Shown here in pieces: positions 7,237-15,535 of a stretch of DNA of 30,867 nt. Source of the DNA: CAZWCX01 sp964632945 (GTDB taxonomy: Bacteria; Planctomycetota; MHYJ01; WSZJ01; CAZWCX01); NCBI GenBank assembly GCA_964632945.1, contig CAZWCX010000089.1, positions 1-30,867 of the forward strand, written 5' to 3'. The position numbers were made by a program, and so were the translations under genes. The notes below the pieces were generated by a model that was not told the origin of the DNA, did no database searches, and worked only from the letters and a program-made list of their open reading frames with translations. Positions within the stretch are counted from its first letter, which is position 1; each line of letters opens with the position of its first letter.

Positions 7237-9003
7237 ATGGTCTGCTCCCGTGCTCTTTTCCTCGCCGTGGCCGCCGCCGCGACGATCGCGTGGTCCTGCG
7301 GCGGGTGTGACCGGCACACCCACGGTTCCGGCGGCCACTCCCACGATTCCGGCGGTCACGCCCACGGGGCCGGGGGCCACGCCCACGGCGGCGACGACGA
7401 AAAGACCGTCCAGATCACCGTCGCCGACGCGCGCGTGGAACTCTTCCTGGAGCATCCGCTCCCGGTCGCCGGATCGGCGGTTCGCTTCGTCACGCACGTG
7501 AGCGACGTGGTCACCGGCGAGCCGCGCCGGGAGGGGATGGTGCAGTTCGTCGGCCGAGGTCCCGGCGGCGGCGGGTTCGAGGTGACCGCCGCGGTGCCGG
7601 CCCGCGACGGGATCTATCTCCCGCAATTGACCTTCGATCGCGCAGGCGAATGGAGCCTCGTGGTCAAGATTCCCCAGATCCTCGGGGAACACACCGTCCA
7701 ACTCCCGCCCGTCCGCGTCTTCGCCTCCGCCGCCGAGGCCGCGGCGGCGCCGGATCCGGACGCACCGGAGGGGATCTCGTTCCTGAAAGAGCAGCAGTGG
7801 AAGATCCGGTTGCTTGCCCGGCCTGCGGGGAAGCGAAGTTTGGTCGAACGGCTGCGGGCGGCCGGAACGGTGAAGGCGGCGCCCGGCCGGCGCGCCGGAG
7901 TGTCGGCGCCGGTCGGCGGGCGCTTGCTGGCGCCGCCCGCGGGGGCCCTGCCCGGCGTGGGCGAACGCGTCGAAGCCGGGCAATTGCTCGCGCTCGTGCA
8001 GCCGCCGGTCGCCGGCGCGGACTGGCTGGCGATCGCGGGCAACCGCGCGCAGCAACTCTCGCTCGAGCAGCAGGTCGAGGCGACGCGGCTGCAGGTGCAG
8101 GCGCTGCAGGCGGAACTGGCGGTGAAAATCGCCGAGGCGCGGGCGGGGACGATCCGGTCGGAGGCCGCGGTGCGCAAGGCGGAACGCGCGCTGGCGCGGG
8201 TGCGGGAGCTGCACGCGCAGCAGGCCAAGTCCGACCGGGATCTGGAGGGAGCCGAGTTCGAGCTGCTCGCGGCGCAGGCGGAGCGGCAGGCGAGCGAGTC
8301 CCTGGCGACGGCGTGCGAGCGGGCGATCGCCGAGTTGGGAAAGTCGGGCCCTGCTCCCGCGTCCGACGTCGCGGCGGAAGGCGTTCGCGACTTTCCGGCG
8401 GTGGAACTGCGCGCGCCCATCGCGGGGATTGTGACCCAGGTGGGAGCCGCCCTCGGCGAATTCGTCACACCCGAGACCGCGATCGCGCGGATCGTCGATC
8501 CGTCGGTGGTCCACCTGGAGGCGCGGGTCTTCGAAACCGACCTCCCGCGGGTGGGCCCGGGCCGGGATGCCCAGTACGAGATCCCGGCGCGGCGCGGCGC
8601 GACCCACGCCATCCTCGGCATGGGCGGACGCTTCGTCTACCTCGGCCCCGAGGTGGACCCGCACAACCGCACCGTGCCGATCGTCTATGAACTGCCGAAC
8701 CCCGCAGGCGCCCTCGCCATCGGCATGGCGATCGACCTGCACGTCGAGACGACTCGCGTGGAGGAAGGCATCGCCGTACCCGAGTCCGCCCTCGTGGAGG
8801 AAGACGGCCGGTGGGTGGTGTTCGTGCAGGCCGGCGGCGAGACCTTCGAGAAACGCGACGTCCAGGTGGGGATCCGGGACACCGGCTTCGTGCATCTCCT
8901 CTCCGGGGTCGCGGCGAACGAGCGCGTAGTGGTTTCCGGCGCCTACGCCGTCCGCCTCGCTTCCGTCGCCACCACGATCCCGGCGCACGGACACTCGCAC
9001 TGA
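7237..9003 (+). CDS. RND efflux periplasmic adaptor (CusB/CzcB family), His-rich N-terminus
   Basis: 588 aa; the ATG follows GGAG at 7225-7228. A signal sequence (MVCSRALFLAVAAAATIAWS) leads to C21, a possible lipobox cysteine, though Trp at -2 is unusual. Residues 27-54 hold four His-X-His heptads. A small beta domain (about 55-170) comes next, then the membrane-fusion-protein core: lipoyl halves GVSAPVGGRLLAPP and VELRAPIAGIVTQVGAALGE separated by a long alpha-hairpin coiled coil (about 265-375), then beta-barrel and membrane-proximal domains. The protein ends AHGHSH, a second His cluster. CusB/CzcB adaptors bridge the inner-membrane RND trimer and the TolC-like channel and can pass bound metal to the pump. 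Its position directly before the pump gene supports this. Family is certain; the metal is not determined. Confidence 0.93.
   Translation: MVCSRALFLAVAAAATIAWSCGGCDRHTHGSGGHSHDSGGHAHGAGGHAHGGDDEKTVQITVADARVELFLEHPLPVAGSAVRFVTHVSDVVTGEPRREGMVQFVGRGPGGGGFEVTAAVPARDGIYLPQLTFDRAGEWSLVVKIPQILGEHTVQLPPVRVFASAAEAAAAPDPDAPEGISFLKEQQWKIRLLARPAGKRSLVERLRAAGTVKAAPGRRAGVSAPVGGRLLAPPAGALPGVGERVEAGQLLALVQPPVAGADWLAIAGNRAQQLSLEQQVEATRLQVQALQAELAVKIAEARAGTIRSEAAVRKAERALARVRELHAQQAKSDRDLEGAEFELLAAQAERQASESLATACERAIAELGKSGPAPASDVAAEGVRDFPAVELRAPIAGIVTQVGAALGEFVTPETAIARIVDPSVVHLEARVFETDLPRVGPGRDAQYEIPARRGATHAILGMGGRFVYLGPEVDPHNRTVPIVYELPNPAGALAIGMAIDLHVETTRVEEGIAVPESALVEEDGRWVVFVQAGGETFEKRDVQVGIRDTGFVHLLSGVAANERVVVSGAYAVRLASVATTIPAHGHSH
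7315..7398 (+). repeat. Four 21-bp repeats encoding His-X-His heptads
   Basis: Four consecutive heptads HTHGSGG, HSHDSGG, HAHGAGG and HAHGGDD are encoded by 21-bp units at 7315-7335, 7336-7356, 7357-7377 and 7378-7398. They give eight histidines in a flexible glycine linker just after the signal sequence of the adaptor. A metal-binding role is inferred. Confidence 0.8.
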
Positions 9004-9040
9004 CCTCTGCCGCGTCTCGCCGATTGAGGAGTTTCATGCC

Positions 9041-12000
9041 GTGATCGACTGGTTGATCCGCAAGACGCTCGAGCAGCGCGCGCTGGCGGTGGTGACCTCG
9101 CTTCTCCTCCTCGTGTGGGGGAGCGTGGCGGCGATGCGCATGCCCGTGGACGTGTTTCCCGACCTGACCGCGCCGACGGTGACGGTCATCACGGAGGCGC
9201 ACGGAATGGCGCCCACCGAAGTGGAGACGCAGGTGACCTTTCCGATCGAGGCCGCGGTCAACGGCGCGGTCGGCGTTCGGCGCGTGCGCTCCGCGACCTC
9301 GGTCGGAATCTCGGTCGTCTGGGTCGAGTTCGACTGGGGGACCGACATCTACCTGGCCCGGCAGATCGTGGCCGAGAAGATCGCGATGGTCTCGGGGGAT
9401 TTGCCCCCGGAGGTCGACCGCCCGCAACTGGCGCCGATCTCGTCGATCATGGGCGAAGTCGTGTTTGCCGGCGTGACGTCGGACCGCCATACCCCCACCG
9501 AATTGCACACGCTCGCAGACACGGTGATGCGGCCGCGGCTGTTGTCGGTCCCCGGCGTGTCGCAGGTGGTCCCCACCGGGGGCGGCGAACGGCAATACCA
9601 GGTACGCCTGTCTCCCGCGCGCATGCTGCGCTGGGGAATCCCGCTCGCCCGGGTGGCCGAGGCCCTGGAACGGTCGAACGAAAACGTCTCGGCCGGCTTC
9701 CTGGTGCGCGGCGGTTCCGAACTGCTGGTGACCGGCTTCGGCCGCTTCCGCTCGACGGCCGACATCGAGGCGACGGTCGTGGAGGTCGTCGAAGGCGTGC
9801 CCGTGCGCATCCGCGATCTCGGCGAGGTGGTCATCGGCGAGGGACCGCTGCGCGGGGCGGGCGCCGTGAACGGCAAGCCCGGCTTGATCGTGGCCATCCA
9901 GAAGCAGCCGGGCGCGAACACCCTCACCCTCACGCGCCAGCTCGACCGCGTCTTCGACGAGCTCCAGGCGAAACTGCCCGAGGGCATCCGCATCGACAAG
10001 CACATGTTTCGCCAGGCCGACTTCATCCAGATCGCCGTCGACAACGTCGTGCATGCGCTGCGCGACGGCGGTCTGCTCGTCGTCCTCGTCGTGATGGCCT
10101 TTCTGGCGAACCTGCGGGCGACCGTGATCACCCTCACGGCCATTCCCCTTTCGCTGGTGACCGCCGTGCTGGCGCTGCAGGGCCTGGGGGAGTCGATCAA
10201 CACGATGACGCTCGGCGGCATGGCGATCGCCATCGGCGCGCTGGTCGACGACGCCATCATCGACGTGGAGAACGTCTTCCGACGACTGCGGGAGAATGCC
10301 CGACTGCCCGAGGCATCCCGTCGCCCCGCGCTCACGGTGGTCTACGAAGCAAGCGTGGAGATCCGCGCCTCGATCGTTTTCGCCACCGTCATCATCCTGC
10401 TGGTCTTCCTGCCGCTCTTCTTCCTGTCGGGCGTGGAAGGCCGGCTGCTTCGGCCGCTCGGGCTCGCGTACGTGGTGTCGCTGGCCGCCTCGCTCCTGGT
10501 GGCGGTCACCCTCACCCCCGTGCTGTGCTCCCTGCTCCTGCCGGAGAGCCGGGGAATCCGCGCGGGGCACGAACCCGCGCTGGTGCGCTGGCTCAAGGGC
10601 GCTTACGGCGTCCTCCTGGGCCCCGTGCTCCGGCATCCCTGGCTCGTGACGATCCCCACCCTGGGTTTGTTCGTCGCCGCCGCGGCGACGGTGCCCTTCC
10701 TGGGTCGGAACTTCCTCCCCGACTTCAACGAAGGGGCGCTCACGATCAGCGCCGTGACCCTGCCCGGCACCTCGCTCGCCGAGTCCGAAACGCTGGCCCG
10801 CGCGGTCGACCGGACCCTGTTGTCGCATCCGGAGGTGCGGGCGGTCGGCCGCCGCACCGGACGCGCGGAACTGGACGAACACAGCATGGGGGTCGAAGCC
10901 TCCGAAGTGGACGTTTCGCTCGCCATGAAGGATCGGTCGAAGGGGGAATTCCTCGCCGCGCTCCGGAGCGACCTGACGCAGATCCCGGGCATGAACATCC
11001 AGATCGGTCAACCGATCTCCCACCGCATCGATCACATGCTGAGCGGAACCCGGGCCAACGTGGCCGTGAAGATCTTCGGGGACGACCTCTACCGGCTGCG
11101 CTTCCTGGCCGAACGGGCGCGCGAGCGCATGGCCGGCATCGCCGGCGTGGTCGACCTGTCGGTGGAACAGCAGATGGACATTCCCGTGCTCGCCGTTTCG
11201 TTCGACCGCAATGCGATTGCGCGGCACGGCCTGACCGTCGCCGAGGTCGCGCGCACCTTGCGCGCGGCGGTTTCCGGGGTCACCGTCACCCAGGTACTGG
11301 AGCGGCGCTACGCCTTCGACCTCGTCGTTCGCCTGGGCGAGGACGAAGGCTGGACGCCCGAAACGCTGGGAGACCTGCCCGTCGACACTCCGGCCGGAAA
11401 CAAGGTTCGCCTCCGCGAACTCACGGAACTCCGCCGCGATTCCGGACCCAACGCGATCAGCCGCGAGCAGGTGCAGCGGAAGATCGTGGTCATGTGCAAC
11501 GTCGCCGACCGCGACACGGCTTCGGTGGTGGCCGACGTGCGCGCGGTGGTGGACCCGCTGATCGCGACGGAGCCGGGCTACTCGGTGGAGTACGGCGGCC
11601 AGTTCGAAGCGGCCGAAAAGGCGGGCCGCCTTCTCTCCCTGCTCGGCGCCGCGGTCGTGGTGGGGATCGGCTTCCTCCTGCACCTGGCCTTCGGCAATGC
11701 CCGGGATGCGCTGTTCGTCATGGTCAACCTGCCGCTGGCCTTGATCGGCGGAGTCGCGGGAGTGATGGTCTCCGGAGGGTCCCTGTCGGTGGCGTCGGTC
11801 ATCGGCTTCATCACCGTGTTCGGCATCGCCGCACGCAACGGGATCATGCTGGTGTCGCACTTCCGCCACCTGCAGGAACACGAGGGGGTGACCGATTTCC
11901 GGGAGGCCGTCCGGCGCGGGGCGGAGGAACGTCTGGCGCCGATCCTGATGACGGCGCTGGCCACGGCGCTGGCGCTGCTTCCCCTCGCGCTCGGAGGGGG

Positions 12001-12148
12001 GAAGCCGGGGAATGAAATTCAGACCCCGATGGCGATCGTGATCCTGGGCGGATTGTCTACTTCGATGCTGCTCAACATGATCCTGGTTCCCGCGCTCTAC
12101 CTGCGCTTCGGGCGTCCGGTCGGCGCGGCCGCAGGAGGTGCACGATGA
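9041..12148 (+). CDS. Heavy-metal efflux RND pump (CusA/CzcA family)
   Basis: 1035 aa. The GTG at 9041 is chosen because TGAGGAG lies 9 nt upstream; an ATG at 9036 is out of frame. The protein has the full RND layout: TM1 near the N-terminus (ALAVVTSLLLLVWGSVAAMR) followed by MPVDVFPDLTAPTV, a first large periplasmic loop, TM2-6, a second loop and TM8-12 with FITVFGIAARNGIMLVSHF. The TM4 signature is GALVDDAIIDVEN, with D403, D404, D408 and E410 as candidate proton-relay residues. Heavy-metal RND pumps export divalent or monovalent cations from periplasm or cytoplasm using proton influx. The signature lacks the DFG start typical of Zn/Co/Cd pumps, so the substrate is left open. The gene overlaps the channel gene by ATGA. 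Confidence 0.95.
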   Translation: MIDWLIRKTLEQRALAVVTSLLLLVWGSVAAMRMPVDVFPDLTAPTVTVITEAHGMAPTEVETQVTFPIEAAVNGAVGVRRVRSATSVGISVVWVEFDWGTDIYLARQIVAEKIAMVSGDLPPEVDRPQLAPISSIMGEVVFAGVTSDRHTPTELHTLADTVMRPRLLSVPGVSQVVPTGGGERQYQVRLSPARMLRWGIPLARVAEALERSNENVSAGFLVRGGSELLVTGFGRFRSTADIEATVVEVVEGVPVRIRDLGEVVIGEGPLRGAGAVNGKPGLIVAIQKQPGANTLTLTRQLDRVFDELQAKLPEGIRIDKHMFRQADFIQIAVDNVVHALRDGGLLVVLVVMAFLANLRATVITLTAIPLSLVTAVLALQGLGESINTMTLGGMAIAIGALVDDAIIDVENVFRRLRENARLPEASRRPALTVVYEASVEIRASIVFATVIILLVFLPLFFLSGVEGRLLRPLGLAYVVSLAASLLVAVTLTPVLCSLLLPESRGIRAGHEPALVRWLKGAYGVLLGPVLRHPWLVTIPTLGLFVAAAATVPFLGRNFLPDFNEGALTISAVTLPGTSLAESETLARAVDRTLLSHPEVRAVGRRTGRAELDEHSMGVEASEVDVSLAMKDRSKGEFLAALRSDLTQIPGMNIQIGQPISHRIDHMLSGTRANVAVKIFGDDLYRLRFLAERARERMAGIAGVVDLSVEQQMDIPVLAVSFDRNAIARHGLTVAEVARTLRAAVSGVTVTQVLERRYAFDLVVRLGEDEGWTPETLGDLPVDTPAGNKVRLRELTELRRDSGPNAISREQVQRKIVVMCNVADRDTASVVADVRAVVDPLIATEPGYSVEYGGQFEAAEKAGRLLSLLGAAVVVGIGFLLHLAFGNARDALFVMVNLPLALIGGVAGVMVSGGSLSVASVIGFITVFGIAARNGIMLVSHFRHLQEHEGVTDFREAVRRGAEERLAPILMTALATALALLPLALGGGKPGNEIQTPMAIVILGGLSTSMLLNMILVPALYLRFGRPVGAAAGGAR

Positions 12149-13602
12149 GGTGGAATCGACTGGGCTGGGGGGCGGCGGCCGCGACGGCGCTGCTGGCGGG
12201 ATGCGCAGCCGCGGGCAACGCCCCCCGCGGGGGTACGGAGGGAACGGCCGCGCGCGCCGCGACGCGGACGGCGTCGGCGCCGGAGGTGCCGCCGCGCCGG
12301 AGGCCGCCGCCGGCGGCCGCGCCCGGCCGGGGCGCGCGGGCGGCGGCCGCCGCCCCGGCGGAGGGGTCCCCCGCGCCGTCGGCGCGGAGCTCGGACCCAG
12401 GCCCCCCTTCCGGCGCGCCCGGGCGCGCAGGAATCCCGACCGCGCCCTGGCGCGACCTCACCTATGAAGAGGCGATCGCGATCGCGCAGGGCGGCCACCC
12501 CGCGCTGTCGGCAGCGCGGGGGGAGGTCGAGGCCGCCGCGGGTCGGGCGAGACAGGCGAGACTCTGGCCGAATCCGGAGGCGTTCGGGGGCATGGAGTCG
12601 GCCCCGATCCGCGGGCACACCGCGGACCGGGCAGAGTACGTCGCGGGCCTGCGACAGGTCCTGCCGGTCGGGGGGCGACTGGGCGCAGCGCGCGACGCCG
12701 AGGAAGCGGCGCGCGCGCAACGCCTCCTCGAAAGCGAAGCCCGCGCCGCCGAATTGCGCACCCGGGTCCGGGAGACCTTCCAGGAAGCGCTGCTCCTGGC
12801 TGAGGCCGAGTCGGTGTTGCGCGAAGGAGCGGAGATCGCCGCCCGGGGGGTGGACCTGGCCCGGGCCCGGACGACCGCCGGAGACGCCACGCCCGGCGAG
12901 GTCGCGCGCGCGGAGGCGGAAGCCGCGCGCGCCCGTCTGGAGGCCGATCGCGCCGAAACCCGCCGGTTGCTCGGCGTGCATGCCCTGGCCGCCGCGTTGG
13001 GACTGCGGCCGGATGCCGTGGCGTCGATCCGGGGCGACCCGGGGGCGGTGCCCGGGCAGCCGGATCCCCAGCGCCTCGACGAGGCGCTCGGTCGCCTGCC
13101 CCAGGTGCGCGCCGCCGAGGCGGAAATCGCCGTCCAGCGGGCGCGGGAGGACCATGCGCGCGCGGAGCGAGTCCCCGACGTGAGCGTGGACGTCGCCTAT
13201 CGTCGGCTCGAGGACGGGGAAGACGCCTTTGACGTCGGGGTAAGCGTACCCTTGCCCCTGTTCGACCGCAATCAGGGGGCGTTGCGCGCGGTCCGCGGGG
13301 ACCTTGCCGTCGCCGAGGCGCGGGCGGCCGAGGTCCGCCTCGAGCAGGAACGAGCGCTTCGCGAGGCGCAGGAAGAACTGGCGCGCTCGCTGGCGAGCCT
13401 CGCTCTCCTTCGTGCCCAGGTTCTTCCGCGCGTCGACGAAGCCCTGCGGGCGACCGAGGCCCGATATGCGGCGGGCGACCTGGACCTGCAGGAAGTGCTG
13501 CTCGTCCGTCGGGACCGGCTCGATGCGCGGCGCGAAGAGGTGGATCTCCTGCGCGAGGTCTGGCGGGCCTGGGCACGGCTCGAACCGTACCTGGAGCGGT
13601 GA
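12145..13602 (+). CDS. Outer-membrane efflux lipoprotein (TolC/CusC/CzcC family)
   Basis: 485 aa. The start ATG overlaps the pump stop (ATGA), with AGGAGG at 12133-12138 giving a strong ribosome site. Residues 1-20 end in a lipobox LLAGC (C20), so the mature protein is lipidated. Residues 21-105 are a long Ala/Pro/Gly/Arg-rich segment, longer than usual in this family. Two outer-membrane-factor repeats follow: the first starts near TYEEAIAIAQGGHPALSAARGEVEAA, the second near LPQVRAAEAEIAVQRAREDHARAERVPDVSV with the typical VSVPLPLFDRNQGAL. Both halves form the helices and strands of the TolC-like trimeric tunnel. It is the third component of the tripartite exporter and the last gene of the operon. 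Confidence 0.93.
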   Translation: MRWNRLGWGAAAATALLAGCAAAGNAPRGGTEGTAARAATRTASAPEVPPRRRPPPAAAPGRGARAAAAAPAEGSPAPSARSSDPGPPSGAPGRAGIPTAPWRDLTYEEAIAIAQGGHPALSAARGEVEAAAGRARQARLWPNPEAFGGMESAPIRGHTADRAEYVAGLRQVLPVGGRLGAARDAEEAARAQRLLESEARAAELRTRVRETFQEALLLAEAESVLREGAEIAARGVDLARARTTAGDATPGEVARAEAEAARARLEADRAETRRLLGVHALAAALGLRPDAVASIRGDPGAVPGQPDPQRLDEALGRLPQVRAAEAEIAVQRAREDHARAERVPDVSVDVAYRRLEDGEDAFDVGVSVPLPLFDRNQGALRAVRGDLAVAEARAAEVRLEQERALREAQEELARSLASLALLRAQVLPRVDEALRATEARYAAGDLDLQEVLLVRRDRLDARREEVDLLREVWRAWARLEPYLER

Positions 13603-13793
13603 GCGCGCCGAAAGGCGTCGCAGGACCCGCGTATTCCCGGCGTGGTGTGGACGCCCGGCCTCGCGGGAGGCCGTGCCGGCGGCCCGTTGCGGGTCACCGT
13701 GCGTGGAGTTCGGGATCCGGCGCGCGCGGCCCGACGCCGACACCGCCCATCCGATGGGTTCGGGGTCGCGCTCCGCGGCGAACGGGTCGGGAT

Positions 13794-13825
13794 CCGGGGC
13801 CCCGCGGCGGCGCCGCCGGCCCCGG
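13794..13825. terminator. GC-rich hairpin after the efflux operon
   Basis: CCGGGGCC (13794-13801) pairs with GGCCCCGG (13818-13825) around a 16-nt loop that is itself self-complementary (GGCGGCGCCGCC). It lies between two convergent operons. There is no T tract, so termination is only inferred. Confidence 0.35.
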
Positions 13826-13839
13826 CCGGAACGCGGATC

Positions 13840-13871
13840 CGGCCCCCCGATGCCTGCGCGCCGGGGGGCCG
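13840..13871 (-). terminator. Strong hairpin ten bases after rpsF
   Basis: A perfect 10-bp inverted repeat: CGGCCCCCCG (13840-13849) and CGGGGGGCCG (13862-13871), with a 12-nt loop. It begins ten bases beyond the rpsF stop on the minus strand. No T run follows, so it may work as a terminator of the GC-rich kind or as a 3'-end stabiliser. Confidence 0.5.
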
Positions 13872-13880
13872 AGGAGACGA

Positions 13881-14258
13881 TCAGCGGGAGCGGAAGCCGC
13901 CGCCCATGCGCATCGGCCGGCGCTCTTCCTCGCGCATCGGCGGCGCCTGGGTGTCGACGATCTTGGCGCCCTTCACGTGCTGAAGGAAGAGCGCGCGGAG
14001 GATCGTGTCGGACAACTCCGTCTCGCGGCGGGCCTTGCCGACCGCATCGGTCGGGGCATCGAAGTAGACCAGCAGGTAGGTCCCGCGCTTGTTCTTGTTC
14101 ACCTCGTAGGCGAGCTTCCGCTCGGCCCATTTGGTGCTCGCCTTGATGGTCGCGCCGAACTTCTTCAGGATGCCGTGAACGTGGGTGACGACCTTGTCCC
14201 ACTCCTTCGCGGCGATCGTCGGCTCGATGAGGAACATCCCTTCGTACGTCCGGTTCAT
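13881..14258 (-). CDS. rpsF: 30S ribosomal protein S6
   Basis: 125 aa. MNRTYEGMFLIEPTIAAKEW is the typical S6 N-terminal strand, and KWAERKLAYEVNKNKRGTYLLVYFDA is the conserved S6 middle that contacts 16S rRNA and S18. The last 20 residues form an Arg-rich tail (REEERRPMRMGGGFRSR), a modest extension over the minimal S6 fold. The ATG overlaps the pth stop as ATGA, and GGAGA inside the end of pth supplies the ribosome site, so translation is probably coupled to pth. It is the last gene of the minus-strand operon in this window; the ssb-rpsR-rplI genes that often follow rpsF are absent here. Confidence 0.95.
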   Translation of the reverse strand: MNRTYEGMFLIEPTIAAKEWDKVVTHVHGILKKFGATIKASTKWAERKLAYEVNKNKRGTYLLVYFDAPTDAVGKARRETELSDTILRALFLQHVKGAKIVDTQAPPMREEERRPMRMGGGFRSR

Positions 14259-14854
14259 GTCGTTTCTCCAGGGGGGTCTTTCGGTTCCTTCGGATCCGCG
14301 TTGTACCGGTTCATGCAGACTTCCAGGCCCTTCCGGGCCCACACCAGGGCCGCCTCGGCGCCGCGCTCGATCGCCCGCTCGAGCCGCTCCGCCTCCGCGA
14401 CCGGAATCGGCTCGAGCACGTAACGCGCCCAATCGGAGGCCTGTCCGGGGTTGCCGATGCCGATGCGCAAGCGCGCAAAGTCGTCGGTTCCCAGATGGGC
14501 GACGATGGACTCGAGCCCTTTCTGTCCGCCGGGGGATCCCTTCGCGCGCGCGCGCAACTTTCCCGCCGGCAAGTTGAGGTCGTCGCAAACGACGAGCAGG
14601 TCCGCAGGAGTGAGCTTGTACCAGTCCATCGCCGCGCGCACCGCCTGGCCGGAGAGGTTCATGAACGTCTCCGGCTTCAGCAGCACCACCTTTTCGTCCC
14701 CGTCGCGGACCTCCGCGGCGAGGGACTCGAAGTGGCGGCGCGTGATCTCGGTCCCCAGCTCCGACGCCACCCGATCGACCACGCGAAAACCCACGTTGTG
14801 CCGCGTGTTCTGGTAACGCTTGCCGGGATTGCCCAGTCCCACGACGAGCCGCAT
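14255..14854 (-). CDS. pth: Peptidyl-tRNA hydrolase
   Basis: 199 aa, normal length for bacterial Pth, which cleaves the ester bond of peptidyl-tRNA released from stalled ribosomes. Visible motifs: VVGLGNPGKRYQNTRHNVGF with catalytic H19 and N9, LLKPETFMNLSGQAV, the CDDLNLPAGKLR motif with the catalytic-site Asp, and FARLRIGIGNP. The motif usually written GGHNGL reads GGQKGL here, with Gln and Lys replacing the His-Asn pair. Other active-site residues are present and I expect an active enzyme. The start abuts the rplY stop with no spacer, and the GGAGG-rich codons for the acidic tail of rplY act as its ribosome site. It ends overlapping rpsF. Confidence 0.95.
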   Translation of the reverse strand: MRLVVGLGNPGKRYQNTRHNVGFRVVDRVASELGTEITRRHFESLAAEVRDGDEKVVLLKPETFMNLSGQAVRAAMDWYKLTPADLLVVCDDLNLPAGKLRARAKGSPGGQKGLESIVAHLGTDDFARLRIGIGNPGQASDWARYVLEPIPVAEAERLERAIERGAEAALVWARKGLEVCMNRYNADPKEPKDPPGETT

Positions 14855-15496
14855 TTACTCTTCCTCTTCCTCCTCCTTCTTCTTGGTGATGACCTCGGGC
14901 TGCGCCGGGATCGCGGCCGCAGCGTCGGCCGCCGGGGCGGCGACCTCCTCCTTGGCCTTTTCGACCACGCGCACGACCATCTGGTCCGCGTTGTCGTCGA
15001 GGCTGACCCCTTCCGACAGCTTCACGTCACGGAGGTAGATGGCCTGGCCGATGTCGATGCCGGAGATTTCCACCTCGACGTGGTTCGGGATCGCCATGGG
15101 GAGGCACTGCACGCGCACGTGGGTGCGGATCTCCTCCTGGAGGCCGCCGTGGATGACGCCGATCGCGGTGCCGTGCCACTTGAGCGGCACCTCGAGCGAG
15201 ATGCGCTCGTTCAGGTCGACGCGACTGAAGTCGACGTGGATCACTTCCTCGGTGATCGGGTGATGCTGCACCTCCGCGATGAACGCGTTCTCGGCCGTCT
15301 TCCCGGTCTCGAGGGAGAAGAGGCGCGCCCCCTTCTTGAGGGCGTTGTAGAGGTCCGTCTTGGGCAACGCGATGGCGGCCGCGTCCTGCTTGTGGCCGTA
15401 GACGACGGCCGGGACGAAGCCGGTGGCCCGCAGCTTGCGCGCCTCGCGGCTGCCCTTGCGTCCGCGCGGCTGGGCCTGGATCTTGGTGATTTCCAT
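14855..15496 (-). CDS. rplY: 50S ribosomal protein L25, CTC/TL5 long form
   Basis: 213 aa, the two-domain CTC form rather than the short E. coli L25. The N-terminal 5S-rRNA-binding beta-barrel (about 1-95) contains SREARKLRATGFVPAVVYG and the signature EVQHHPITEEVIHVDFSRV. The C-terminal TL5 domain (about 100-185) includes HGGLQEEIRTHVRVQCLP and VEISGIDIGQAIYLRDVKL. The tail is Ala-rich, then a run of Lys and Glu ending the protein. The ATG is preceded by GGAGG with 8-nt spacing. It sits 39 bp after prs and directly abuts pth; ctc-pth adjacency is widespread in bacteria and supports both calls. Confidence 0.96.
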   Translation of the reverse strand: MEITKIQAQPRGRKGSREARKLRATGFVPAVVYGHKQDAAAIALPKTDLYNALKKGARLFSLETGKTAENAFIAEVQHHPITEEVIHVDFSRVDLNERISLEVPLKWHGTAIGVIHGGLQEEIRTHVRVQCLPMAIPNHVEVEISGIDIGQAIYLRDVKLSEGVSLDDNADQMVVRVVEKAKEEVAAPAADAAAAIPAQPEVITKKKEEEEEE

Positions 15497-15535
15497 GGAA
15501 CTGGCCTCCGTAGGAATCGGGGCGTGGCCCCGGAA

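Noticed and set aside
6559..9000. An 813-codon minus-strand frame over the efflux adaptor
   Set aside because: Antisense shadow of the adaptor gene; no recognisable domain and no ribosome site.
9036..9044. A minimal Met-Pro-stop frame (ATGCCGTGA) overlapping the RND pump start
   Set aside because: Probably chance; the ribosome site spacing fits the GTG at 9041.
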